A DNA stretch of 64,000 nt from positions 1,860,001 through 1,924,000 of the forward strand of contig RBKR01000001.1 in the NCBI GenBank assembly GCA_004835665.1, given 5' to 3'. Each line of letters begins with the position of its first letter. Position 1 is the first letter of the stretch. Position numbers and translations under genes: made by a program. Origin of the DNA: Phoma sp. XZ068. Lineage: Eukaryota; Ascomycota; Dothideomycetes; Pleosporales; Didymellaceae. Below, piece by piece: positions 26,309 through 35,649 of this stretch. The notes under the pieces are model-generated. The model searched no databases. It was not told where the DNA came from and saw nothing but the letters and a program-made list of their open reading frames with translations.

Positions 26309-26766
26309 ATATCCCCCTTCTACAGTTAAACGTCCCAGGCAACCACAGAGGAACATGTTAGTAGCCGTTTCAAGCTATTATAGGCCGTTGTGGCCCTGTA
26401 CTAGGAGGATAGGCAGCAGGTAGCCCAGCTTGAGTTGGAGGCGGGCTCAGGCTCCTAGAGGGAAATTTCTACTTTCACCTTCACCTTCACTTGGAATTCC
26501 GTTTGCCTGCGCTCCAGTTCTGTCTGCTGGCCAGCAGGGTGCCCATAGGCCTCTAATAGGTTTCTATCCACAATTTCTAGCCATTACTCCTTCTTCCCAC
26601 TACACAACTCAGTAAGTTTTTATAGTTTTCTGTTTTCGAATCCCAGCCCTAATAGGCCCCAATATAGGTCATTCTAAGCCATTATAGCCCAAGTCGGCTC
26701 ATTGGGGCTTATTGGAGCCAGTTCGAGCTTTGTTGGACCATTTCAGCGCTAACTAGGTCATTTTAG
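26309..26766 (+). other. Possible upstream exon(s) and intron of the antisense gene; unresolved
   Basis: A strong donor GTAAGT lies at 26612 after 'CAACTCA'. The following 150 bp consists of degenerate ~10-bp units (AGCCATTATA, GGTCATTTTA and so on), ending with CGCTAAC and an acceptor TTTTAG at 26761-26766. This would be a phase-0 intron joining the frame read from 26767. Upstream, that frame has RIP-type TAG stops (around 26458 and 26537) and no clear ATG, so I cannot fix the start. A short stretch near 26410-26455 reads 'EDRQQVAQLELEAGSGS', coiled-coil-like. Confidence 0.35.
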
Positions 26767-27808
26767 ACCATTTTGCGCCGTTCTCAACCATATCTGCGCA
26801 TTACACTGCCTACCAGCACCTTCCAGCCGCCAACCATAGATTACTCAGAGGTCTTGAACAATATAGTGCCTAATTCCCGCTGTACAGCCTTTAGCTGCGT
26901 CCGCTGCCTCAATTACTTCAGTAAGAGTAGCGTCTCCTTCGCTAACCGCCTGGGCTGCCGCTTCCCCCCAGTCAACAACAGCAATCGGCACCTCTACCGT
27001 GCTTGGGTCCACAAGGTCAATGCTAGCAAGGACATCCAGACCATGCAGTGCATGCAGTGTTTCTTCACCAACTCAGACTGCTTTGCAGTATGTGGCCTCA
27101 TCATAGGTCATTATTAACCGTTGTAGTCCATTCTAACCTGTTACAGCCTCCTAAAGCCGTCTTTGACCAGCTCAACACAATTCGCAAGCACTTCGCCACG
27201 CTCAGCTCAGCTACGCGCACTAAGGCCCAGCCTAAGTCCAAGGGGGTGCTCAAGAGCGCAAAGGTCCAGGCTAGAAGCAATTTAATCTCCAATGCACGCC
27301 AAGTCACCAAGATAATCAAGGGGTAAGCCATTTCGCCCCCTTATTGACCATTCTTGGCCCTTACTGACCCCTTTAGGGAGTTCAAGCCCTATGCTAACCA
27401 CCTCTTCCTGCACTCAGGTGTTCGCGCCTCTCAAGGCGAACCTACAACTAAGGTGCGTCCCGTCGGCCAAAAGCGCAACAAGGTCTCCACGCAGGCCAAG
27501 GTCGAGGGCAATAAGCGCAAGCTTAAGCTGCAGGCTGCTGCTGAGGCCGCTTCTCCCGCCAAGAAGGTCAGTTTTCCCCCTTTTAAGCCACTTTAGGCCA
27601 TTCTAACCCATTATAGGCCAAGGGCGTCCTTGTCAACAGCAAGAGGCGTAATCTTGAGGCCAGGGCCGCTATTCTTGTAAGTAAGATCAAGGAACTCCGC
27701 CTCTCCAAGGCTAGCAAGTCTGCTGCCAACAAGGGCAAGATTACCAAGCGCATAAACATAAAGGACAAAGAGCATAAGGAACTTCTAGCTAAGGCTGCCA
27801 AGTTGTAA
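26767..27808 (+). CDS. Antisense accessory gene of element D: Cys-rich N-terminus, Lys-rich coiled C-terminus (5' end unresolved)
   Basis: Five exons (26767-26920, 26972-27087, 27147-27322, 27377-27566, 27617-27808) join in one frame across four GT-AG introns, giving 275 codons before TAA. Phases (1, 0, 2, 0) all close, and every intron has a CTAAC or CTGAC branch site. The first two exons carry 'SCVRCLNYF' and 'MQCMQCFFTNSDCFAPPK', so C-x2-C and C-x2-C-x6-C-x2-P clusters suggest zinc binding. The last two exons are Lys/Ala-rich ('KRNKVSTQAKVEGNKRKLK', 'KIKELRLSKASKS'), probably a basic coiled coil. It runs opposite to gag-pol, between pol and the 3' LTR. I recall antisense accessory genes in some fungal gypsy elements (for example brtp in Botrytis), but cannot confirm homology. 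No ATG is assigned; a RIP-damaged N-terminus is possible. Confidence 0.65.
26921..26971 (+). other. Intron a of the antisense gene (51 bp)
   Basis: GTAAGA donor, GCTAACC branch site and CCCCAG acceptor. It is a multiple of three without a stop, so retention would also keep the frame. Confidence 0.6.
27088..27146 (+). other. Intron b of the antisense gene (59 bp)
   Basis: GTATGT donor, TTCTAACC branch site, TTACAG acceptor, phase 0. The interior is made of units such as GGTCATTATTA, CCGTTGTA and GTCCATTCTA. Confidence 0.75.
27323..27376 (+). other. Intron c of the antisense gene (54 bp)
   Basis: GTAAGC donor, TTACTGACC branch site, CTTTAG acceptor, phase 2. Without splicing the frame meets TAA at the donor. 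Confidence 0.75.
27567..27616 (+). other. Intron d of the antisense gene (50 bp)
   Basis: GTCAGT donor, TTCTAACCC branch site, TTATAG acceptor, phase 0. It is built of AGCCACTTTA, GGCCATTCTA and ACCCATTATA units in tandem. Confidence 0.75.
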
Positions 27809-28235
27809 GAGGTAATAGGTAGTTTCAAGGCATTCTAAGGCGTATTCAGTAATTCTAGAGTAAAATAGTGCATAACAGGGTGATATAGCCCCTGCTGGCG
27901 TACATAGGATAATACCCAGTTTTCTGCTGCTTTAGCAGCCATCAATAGTCATAGTTCATTCAAATTCCACTCTTGTGACCTTTCTGTGCCGTTTTATAAT
28001 GTAATAGGCCATTATAGCCCCTAGCACCTCCTACTATTGTCAATTACACGCCAGTAGCCTTTCCGTGCTATTTTATAATATTATAGGCCATTATAGCTCC
28101 TAGTACCTTCTACTATTGTCAAGTGCCATTAAACACCTAAAACCCAGTAGGAAAAATAGTAAAGGTAACTTTTTCAACTTTAGTAGTGGTAGTACACTTA
28201 GGATTTCTATAATTTTCCTAAGTATTGGGATATTT
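27809..28235. other. D non-coding segment between the antisense gene and pol, with a tandem duplication
   Basis: Two diverged copies of a 67-bp unit lie at 27977-28043 and 28056-28122, each containing ATAGGCCATTATAG and ending CTACTATTGTCAA. This segment is where the convergent 3' ends of pol and the antisense gene meet. I see no coding signal beyond frame-broken remnants. Confidence 0.6.
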
Positions 28236-31200
28236 TTCCCTTTTCTTAGGCAGCCGTCCCGGGCGCCTCTTAGGTTGTTACTGTTTACTCTGTCACCTAG
28301 GTAGTATTTTCTCCCTTTCCCAGAACTGTTTAAGGGCATTAGAGGATATATTAACCCCAGGCTCCCATAAGTTCTCTTCAGAGGAAAAATTAGCCCATTT
28401 TACGTGATAGAGCCAATTTCCATCCTCATCTTGCTTTCATTCAAGTATTTTTTCCACTTCCCACACATCATCGCCATAAGTGCGAAGAGTGTCCAGAATT
28501 GGGGTTGCTAGGTGTGGAAGTAGGCCCTTTAGGTTGAAAGGTTCTAATAATAACACATAGAAGACCAGATGAACGCTTTAGAGTCCAGGTAGGTCCACTT
28601 TAAACAATAATAGCCCAATCTAGGCCATTATACGCCCTAGGCCCACATACTTCCAATCTAGTTTGCGTTTTGGCCTGGTCAATCACATATGTCAGTTTAA
28701 AACCATAACTTGGTCACCTACTATAAATAGAATAGGTAACCTTAACTTATTCTAGTACGCCTGTTGATACGCATTTACTGCAAGTATCTTCTTCTTACAT
28801 TCCCGTTGTAGTTCTAGGAGTTTGGTCGCAACCTACCTCCCAAGGGGCGATTCGCCCTAGCCAAGGGCCATACTAGGCCAGTCCGCCCCCCTAGGGTCCA
28901 AACCATAGTTTGCCCAGAAGGGTGTAGTCTTAATAGTCAAGTGTACACTATCATTGTACGCAAACTCCGCTACTAAAATCCATAGGGCCCAATCATCCTG
29001 TTCTAACGAACAGTAGCATCAAAGATATTATTCTAAGGTCTAGTTCTGCCTTTCTGTCTGTCCGTCTGTCTGTAGGTAATAGGCAGACATAAGAACCCTC
29101 CTAGAGTTCAGATAATGTTAAAAGGTGTCCCAGTATTTCGCGTTCATTAGTAGGCCCTGGTCAGAAATAATTCGTTTAGGGGCTCCGTGCAATCAGATTA
29201 TCTCCCTTATCCAGGACTGTGCTAGGTCAACTCCGTCCCAATCGCCCCTAGCTAGGATGTAATAGGCCATTTTGGTCAATCAGCACACCACTACCAACAC
29301 CGCATCATATACTACACCACTTATCTTGCTAGAGGGGAGTTCTGTAATGAAATCCATCATAACTTCCTCCCATAGTCTATCAGGTAGTAGGAGTAGTGCT
29401 AGCAGCCTGTACAGTTTATGCCTTGCTGGTGTCAACCTTCTACAGGGTATACACTCCCTGCAGTACTAAGCTACGTCCTCTCTCATGCCCTTCCACACAT
29501 ATCAGCGCTAGAGTTTCTCTAATATCCTTCTTGCACCAAAATGTCCCGCCATTAGGTTATCATAGCATTCCTGTAGGGCTTCTGCTCTTTCCTGCAGTGT
29601 TACTAGCTCCTTAACGCCCAACTAGGATACAGCAGAGCGTTCTAGGCCATTATAGGCCGTTTTAGGCTCCACAACGCTAGTATCCATCTCAGTGTCCATT
29701 TCTATATCAGACTCCTCTTCCATAGTCCTAGGTTCCCTCAGGGATTGCTTATCAGCCTTCCAGAATTCCCAAAGAGCTGTGCTTGTCTCCTCCAGTAGGG
29801 TATATATTACCTTTGACTGTATTATTACCGCAGCTACTAAAGTGCTTAGGTCTCTTTTCCCATTCAAGAGGTCCTTCATTAGTTGTACAAATGCCTAATT
29901 ATACTTTTAGGAGGGCTTTTGCGCCTCACTCATATAATCAGGTCTCCTTAATAGCCCATCTGCTAGGTTTATTTTCCCAGGTCAGTAGGTTAAGGTAAAA
30001 TCATACTAGCTTAGTACCAAGTATAACCAAACCTGCCAGTAGTTCAACACCTTGGTCTCCATAAACCATTTTAGGTTCATGTAGTCTATAAGAATTTCGA
30101 AATAGATCCCCTGGAGGTAATGTCGCCAGTACTTCACACTCTTTACAATTGCTAGTAATTCCTAATCATATGTGTCATAGTTGTACTCTGCTTGGATAAG
30201 CTTGCGCAAATAAAAGCCTATTGGCCTCCATTAGTCCACCTTGCCCTATCCTAGGCCATATTAGCTTAGTATGCCTGAAATTGCTCCACCTGAAGCATCA
30301 ACTTCTAGTCTAGTTTATTTTCCTTTCTCAAAGTAAGCAAGGATTAGGACTGTTAAGAAGGCGTCCTTCAGCTGCTTAAAGGCTTTCTTTGCCGCCTCTA
30401 GCAAGTATAGCAGCTGGCTTTCCTCCCTCTTCATGGCTGGCCCAGCCCAGGCCTGGCCTGGGTCCTTTCTTGTCAATGTTATAAGTAGAAGTACTATACA
30501 GCTAAATCCTTCAATAAAGCGTCAATAATAGTTCATAAATCCCACAAAAACGCGTATATCGCATACTATAGCCAGTAATGGCCAATCTTGGATCGTTTTG
30601 GCCCTTTCTGGGTCAATACTAACCCCTTGTAGGGATACCACGTATCCAAGGTACTCTGTACGCTGTATATGCCATTCACACTTCAATAGCTTGACATACA
30701 GCTTATATTGCCACAATCATTCCAGAATTTCTTGAACATGGGCAATGTGCTCCTCTTCTATATTTAAGAATATTAAGATATCGTCCAAGTACACAATGCA
30801 CATAACATCTACCAGTCCTGCCAAGGCTTCGTTTATATATGCCTAGAACTAAGCAGGTGCGTTTGTTAGGCCAAAGGGCATAACAGTATACTCAAAATAA
30901 CCGTATCTAGTCCAGAATGCAGTCTTCCATTCATCTCCTTCCCTTATTCGGATCCAGTAATAGGCATCCCTAATATCTAACTTAGTAAATACCTTTGCCT
31001 TTAAGAGGCGATCTAGGGACTCAGAGATTAGGGGTAGCAGGTGCTAATTCTTCACAGTTATCTTGTTAAGGCCTCTAAAGTCCACACAAAGGCGCAAACT
31101 GCCATCCTTTTTCTTTGCAAACAATATTAGGGCCCCAGCAGAGGATCTTAAGCGTTGAATCCAACCTCTCACCATATAGTCAACTAGGTATTTCCGCAAC

Positions 31201-31985
31201 ACCACCAACTCTGCCTCTAACAGACCATATAAGGGCTAATACAGGGGTGTAGTTCCTTCAGCTAAATTAATCACCAAGTCGTTCAAGCTATAGTCAGGTA
31301 AACACTGTGCGTCATCTTCCAATGCGACATCCGCAAAATCGGCATAGTATATAGGCATTTTGTCCACATTAGGTTGATCTAGCCTGTTCTAGCCTGTAAA
31401 GGCCACAAGACAGGCATATATATCCGTCTAGGGGTTACGCATAGTGCAATCAAACTCTTCTACGTCTTCTAACGCTACCTTAGAGAATTTGGCCATACTC
31501 TTAACCTTTGTCCCCCTAAAGAGCACGCGCTAAGTAGCGTAATTAATCTTGGGCTAACACATGTCAATCCAAGGCAGGCCCAAATACATTTGGTACCTTC
31601 TAAGGTCAGTAACCACAAATAGTATGTCACCTGCCTCCTTACAGCCTCGTGAGTCAACTACAGTTATTCTCACAGTTATAGTGCCATATATCCATATTGT
31701 AGACCCATCTACCCCCTCTACAAGGAATTCAGGCAGGGGATCTACACAGAGATTTTGCTCCTTTGCTACAATTACAGAGAGCAAATTAAGCTAGGAGCCC
31801 CCATCTACCAAGGCCTCTATCAGTCTAGAAGATCCCACAGTCACTTCTACTATAAGCAGCCATACTAGCTAAGGGTGTAATGCTGCGCAAAGGGTGCCAA
31901 GATCCCTACTCTCCTATATATAAGAGATATAGGCAAGAAGGAGCAGATCTAATCCTTCCGCCCCTTGCCTTTTCCCAAGTCCCCC
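28236..31985 (-). pseudogene. D pol: protease, RT, RNase H, integrase, chromodomain, AT-hook-like tail (broken by stops)
   Basis: The reverse strand reads in order: protease 'EALVDGGS' (31795-31830); RT with 'KKKDGSLRLCVDFRGLN', 'MPFGLTNAPA' (about 30860-30890) and an intact YLDD box (about 30780-30800); RNase H with 'LEVDASGGAISG' (about 30270-30310); an integrase zinc motif 'CRECIPC'; then 'MDFITELP' (29334-29363) and 'IISDQG' (29158-29175), two core Asp sites; and 'GDQVMVLN' with 'KRKLDWKYVG' near the C-terminus (about 28630-28720). A chromodomain follows at about 28330-28490 ('VWEVEKILE', 'LYHVKWANF', 'ENLWEP'), then 'PKRRPGRLPKKR' (about 28240-28270), which resembles an AT-hook. In-frame stops of RIP type (CAG/TGG/CGA origin) mean this copy cannot make Pol. 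It lies in the -1 frame relative to gag. Confidence 0.85.
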
Positions 31986-33202
31986 CCTTCTTTGGGTTTC
32001 ATAGACTTATCAGGGTTTAGACACTTCAGTCTAATATGTCCTACCTCCCCACACCCATAACAGGTTACTATAGAGCAGTCTGCCCTTGGCTTCGACCCCT
32101 TGGGCCTCTTTAGGCCACTATAGTCGGGACTACCCTCTTTCTCACGCTTTGTGGCCTCTTTGGACCCCTTTATATCTTTCAAGTTGCCTTTCTACTTCCC
32201 TAACTCCTTAGAAGGTTTTTCTTCCTTCAAGCTCTTAGGACAGCCCCTCTGTCAATAAATTATGTTGGCAACCTCTTCTACCTGGCTAAGTATCACACAA
32301 CGCTCCTCCAGGTACATAAATAGCTGCCTTTGTATCTCTTCAGGCAATGCATAGATATATCCAATTACTTAGAGGTTTGCTCCATACGTATCACCTAGTT
32401 CTTCCCAGTAAGGCCTCATATAATCTAGCAAATCCGTAGGACTGCTATAAGGAAGCATTTTGGCACGACTCAAGGCCTCATATGCTTTTTGTCTCCTTTC
32501 TAAGATAGTGCCTAGGGAGCCTAGCATCACAGCTTTCATAGCTTCCCAGGTCGGTTTCCACAAGGGATTCGCGTGAAGTTGGTCAGTACAGTACGCCAAC
32601 CATAAGGTCTTCATGGTCTCTAACAGGTACTGTACGCCAAAATCAACCTTTTGCGCCTCCTATAGGAAGTTAGCAGGCAGTCTGTCAAAAAACCGCTCGC
32701 AATCTCGCTTCCAGCAGTTATATGCTACACATGTCCGCTTAGCAAACACATGTAGTGGCTCAGGGCGAGGTAAACCCGAAGTTGGGACCACAGGAACTGC
32801 CATAGCTAACAGAGCTCTACTAGGGATAGCTTGCAGGGCATTGACATCTCTAGCAAGGTATCTAGCCTTCGTTTCCTTAAGGCAAGCCACTCGTTGCATC
32901 TTTGTGGCCCTCTCGTGCCAAGCTTCCAACTCTTGCAGCTCTTGTTCTACACTGTCCACCACTGGGGTATTCTGGGCCTCCACAGGCCGCTGTGACCCGT
33001 CGGAGGGTCCGCTGGCTCGTACTGGCGAGCCTCGTGCCTCGTTCGTCGCATTTGAGGAGACAATAGGTCGATTGTCCCTTGGCATCATGTCCTGAGTTCC
33101 CGCCGTCCTTGAGGTGGAGGACTCCCCTGTCGCCACAGGAAAAGAGGCTTCCTGTAGTTCCGGGGTGAGTTCCTCTGCAATAGGGCTTGATCGGTCACTC
33201 AT
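31949..33202 (-). pseudogene. D gag with CCHC zinc knuckle (interrupted by stops)
   Basis: It starts at ATG 33202 ('MSDRSSPIAEELTPEL'), just inside the 5' LTR. The earlier in-frame start lies in the LTR and is less likely. The first 180 codons are open to a TAG at 32660. The same frame continues through 32369-32614 ('MKTLWLAYCTDQ', capsid-like, 'DLLDYMRPYWEELGD') and 31949-32182, where 'CYGCGEVGHIRLKC' is a complete C-x2-C-x4-H-x4-C knuckle. Four or five in-frame TAG/TAA codons look like former CAG/CAA/TGG. Gag would form the particle and bind element RNA. It ends in 'GKGRKD' at 31949 after a run of seven G near 31980, where the pol frame overlaps. Confidence 0.85.
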
Positions 33203-33247
33203 TCTATAATACCACGATCTACTCCCCAGTAAAGGGAGCAAACAGAA

Positions 33248-33480
33248 TGTCAGGCTCAATAGCCGGGGGCACTGGGGAGAGAAGTATCGATATGAGCAGG
33301 CAGGACTACAACAGTCCCAAACGAGGTCAATTAACAGTAGACTGTTCGCTACCTTGTAGCGAACAGCTAAGCTAGGCTCTATATACTCTGGTTACCCCGC
33401 ACGGAGGTAACTCCAGTAACTACGCCCTACCCAAGCGTAGTAATACAAGTATTCAACTCCTATAAGCCATGTGTCTGACA
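33248..33480 (-). repeat. D 5' LTR (right)
   Basis: 233 bp, TGTCAGGCTC...CTGACA, followed by the target duplication GCTAA (33481-33485). The hairpin at 33342-33366 has loop CTT. Confidence 0.95.
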
Positions 33481-33485
33481 GCTAA

Positions 33486-33774
33486 GAGGTAGGTATAGCA
33501 TAATACTTAAGAAGTCTAATAATATTATTACTTACCTAGTATTTATTCTAAAGTACTTAATATACTAAGTTACTTAAATATTTAAGTTATTAAGTTAACT
33601 AGCAATTAGAGAAGAAAGTTAGAGTGTAGAGTTTATTAAGTATATATTAAGGTAGAGTACTAGGTAGCTGCGCGCTCCTTTACTACCTACCTATATTTTT
33701 ACTACTTTCTTTAACTTTTACTCTATACCTCTATTATTACTAGCCTTTAGTAGGTCTAAAATATTAGTAGAGTT
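33486..33774 (-). other. C2 sequence between element D and palindrome P2
   Basis: RIP-altered family-C sequence homologous (inverted) to 4764-5052. No gene is recognised. Confidence 0.7.
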
Positions 33775-33821
33775 AGCTAATTAGTAGTTACTAGGTCTTA
33801 CCTAGTAACTCCTAATTAGCT
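33775..33821. repeat. Palindrome P2 in C2
   Basis: 47-bp near-perfect palindrome with CTT loop, matching 4717-4763 in inverse orientation. Confidence 0.85.
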
Positions 33822-33848
33822 AGATTTATTTTTAAGTAAGTGCTAGTA

Positions 33849-33911
33849 ACGTACCTCACGGGCGAGTGGATCAACGGGCGAGTGGATCACTTTTGCCAAG
33901 CCCCCACCAAA
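33849..33911 (+). repeat. Mar1 left TIR with duplicated inner box
   Basis: The 15-mer CGGGCGAGTGGATCA occurs twice, at TIR positions 11-25 and 27-41. It is a likely double binding site for the transposase N-terminal HTH domain. Confidence 0.9.
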
Positions 33912-33976
33912 TCTCACCCTCTTATGGCCCAAAACACCACAAACTGGCCCTGTATCAGGTAAAACAAGCTATAATA

Positions 33977-35632
33977 TTACTCAGAAGCTACTTCTACACT
34001 ATTCTTACATGTTCGTGCGTTGTGCCCACCCTCTCCACACTGTCCACAGCGTCGTTGGGTTGGTTCACCTCCTTTAGCGCGCACCTGCTTCTTCCTCTTC
34101 TTTCCATCACCACGAGCCCCAAACTCCTTTAGAGCAGTTACCCGCTGACCCTCCTCAACTATAAAGGTCCCTTCCTCCTTAACCCGCTTTCTTTTGTGTG
34201 ATTTTCGGCGTGTGGCGGCCTTATTAGCTGCCCGAAGCTCAGCGATTTCCTTTTGCGCCAACACCAGCTTGTGCGCAATTATTGCTGCCCCCTTTGAGAC
34301 CTTCTCAAACGCTTCCACCATAGAAGTTGGTGAGCTATTAGTATGCCTTTGAATCCTTGTTTTCACGAGCGTTGATTGCGACCCAAGTTCCAGGGTATTG
34401 CTTGGGGTTTGCGACTGCCACAGCTCGTTGCTGGTAGGGAGTTGGGGTGAGGGAGTCCGCAGCTTCACATCAAGGGCCATTATAACCCGTTCTAGGTCAA
34501 ATGGGACCAATCCAGCGCCTTGGAACCCTCCCTGGATATTACTAGGAGTAATTGCTGCTTTATAGGCGCGTATAAAGCATGGCAGGAACTCTGTCTTTGT
34601 AATGTGGTTGATCTGGTTGCGCATGAGGATTTCGGCTTGGCGCCCATACGCCCTCTTCAAAGGGGCAAAACAACCCACATCAAGGGGCTGTAGGAGGTGT
34701 GAGGAGTGAGCAGGCATACATAGGGTGATAATCTTGTTATCCTTGCAGTATTGCTGGAATTCGAGCGAATCATGGCTCTCATGACCATCAATAACCAGCA
34801 AACGGTAGCTGCCAACAGTACGCTCCTTGGTATGCCTGTTGAAGTGCTTTATCCAGTCCAAACCAAGCTTGTTAGTAGTCCAGCCGTTATCAGAGACTCC
34901 AATAACCCAGTCTTGGGGCAGATCCTCTTCTTTGTACCAGATAGAGAGGTGATGGTGGGCCTTGAAGATAAGGAAGGCTGGAATGGCCCATCCTTTGGCA
35001 TTGATGCCTACTATAGCCGTAACCCACTCCCGGTTCCCTGGCTGGATAGTCTTTGGCCGTCCTCGTTGTTCTGAAGCTGTAACAACTGCTCCTTGGGAGA
35101 TCTGGCCCATCATGAAGCCTGTCTCATCAAAGTTGTACGTGTCGTCGTCCTGGATGCCATACTTGGCTTTGATGTTGGCTACAAGACTGAACCAGCCCTG
35201 TATAACCTCAGGGTCTTCACAGAGGGCTCTCCTGTAGTCGTATTTGCGATTGAACTTCACTTGGAGCTCTGGGTGCCGCTTAACAAACATACTGGGCCAG
35301 TTTGAGCCAACATGGCCCAGATTGCGCTCAGCGCGTAAAGAATTGGCCATATTGGCCACATCTGAGAGCCGAGGGGGAAATCCTCGCGCAGCTAGCTCAA
35401 GAACATGGTCAACAATCACCTTCTCCTCGTTGTTGTCCAGCTTCCGCGAGTTGGCCATAGAATCTATGCGTGAAGGTTGTCCTGCGCGTCGTCTGCTTAG
35501 TGTAGATTGTGGAACCTTGTAGATAGCTGCAGCGTCTCGTTGGGAGAGATTCGCGTCTTGTTTAAGAGCCTGAAGTGCAAGCTGTACCTGACGTTCCTTT
35601 GACGCGTCTGACTGGTGTTGTTGGGGAGGCAT
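33977..35632 (-). CDS. Mar1 transposase (pogo/Fot1 group, DDE_1/CENP-B-like), 551 aa
   Basis: Cut-and-paste transposase acting on the Mar1 TIRs. I choose the ATG at 35632 ('MPPQQHQSDASKER'); the frame is open 21 codons further up, but only with a GTG start inside the TIR. Domains: psq-type HTH at residues ~12-55 ('SQRDAAAIYKVPQSTLSRR'), CENP-B-type HTH ~62-130 ('HVLELAARGFPPRLSDVANM'), DDE core ~160-380. The catalytic residues are D169 ('YNFDETGF'), D282 ('VIDGHESH') and D318 ('LLQPLDVG'), with 35 residues between the last two. A coiled coil (~440-475) and a basic stretch precede a zinc knuckle, C529-x2-C-x4-H-x4-C542. No stop or missing residue is apparent, so it is probably functional. The distance from TIR to ATG is under 20 bp, so the promoter must lie in or near the TIR. 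Confidence 0.95.
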   Translation of the reverse strand: MPPQQHQSDASKERQVQLALQALKQDANLSQRDAAAIYKVPQSTLSRRRAGQPSRIDSMANSRKLDNNEEKVIVDHVLELAARGFPPRLSDVANMANSLRAERNLGHVGSNWPSMFVKRHPELQVKFNRKYDYRRALCEDPEVIQGWFSLVANIKAKYGIQDDDTYNFDETGFMMGQISQGAVVTASEQRGRPKTIQPGNREWVTAIVGINAKGWAIPAFLIFKAHHHLSIWYKEEDLPQDWVIGVSDNGWTTNKLGLDWIKHFNRHTKERTVGSYRLLVIDGHESHDSLEFQQYCKDNKIITLCMPAHSSHLLQPLDVGCFAPLKRAYGRQAEILMRNQINHITKTEFLPCFIRAYKAAITPSNIQGGFQGAGLVPFDLERVIMALDVKLRTPSPQLPTSNELWQSQTPSNTLELGSQSTLVKTRIQRHTNSSPTSMVEAFEKVSKGAAIIAHKLVLAQKEIAELRAANKAATRRKSHKRKRVKEEGTFIVEEGQRVTALKEFGARGDGKKRKKQVRAKGGEPTQRRCGQCGEGGHNARTCKNSVEVASE

Positions 35633-35649
35633 TGGTGTAGGAAGGGTAG

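Larger units (their letters stand above)
26076..33480 (-). mobile_element. Chromovirus-type Ty3/gypsy element D inserted in C2
   Basis: Two 233-bp LTRs bound a 7405-bp element with the target duplication GCTAA at 26071-26075 and 33481-33485. C1 gives the empty site at 5053-5057 (CTAGC there, one RIP-type change from TTAGC). Read right to left it encodes gag with a zinc knuckle, then protease, RT, RNase H, integrase and a chromodomain. About 1.8 kb between pol and the 3' LTR carries an antisense spliced gene. It is far less AT-rich than its host sequence, but gag and pol contain scattered TAG/TAA/TGA stops, and 10 of the 11 differences between its LTRs are C/T or G/A transitions. This fits light RIP of a younger insertion. 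Confidence 0.95.

Noticed and set aside
27583..27828. 81-codon - strand frame rich in Leu near the D 3' end
   Set aside because: Reverse complement of the Lys-rich last exon of the antisense gene, so the Leu-rich look is a by-product.
28100..28339. 79-codon - strand frame at the end of D pol
   Set aside because: It is out of frame with the chromodomain reading. The frame carrying the chromodomain and basic tail is the meaningful one.
32613..33095. 160-codon + strand frame opposite D gag
   Set aside because: Mirror frame of the gag coding region, with no start context or motif. The real gene is the - strand gag.
33866..34132. 88-codon + strand frame beginning like the Mar1 protein
   Set aside because: The shared start comes from the inverted repeat, which is identical at both ends of Mar1. 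The frame then diverges into non-coding sequence and has no ATG.
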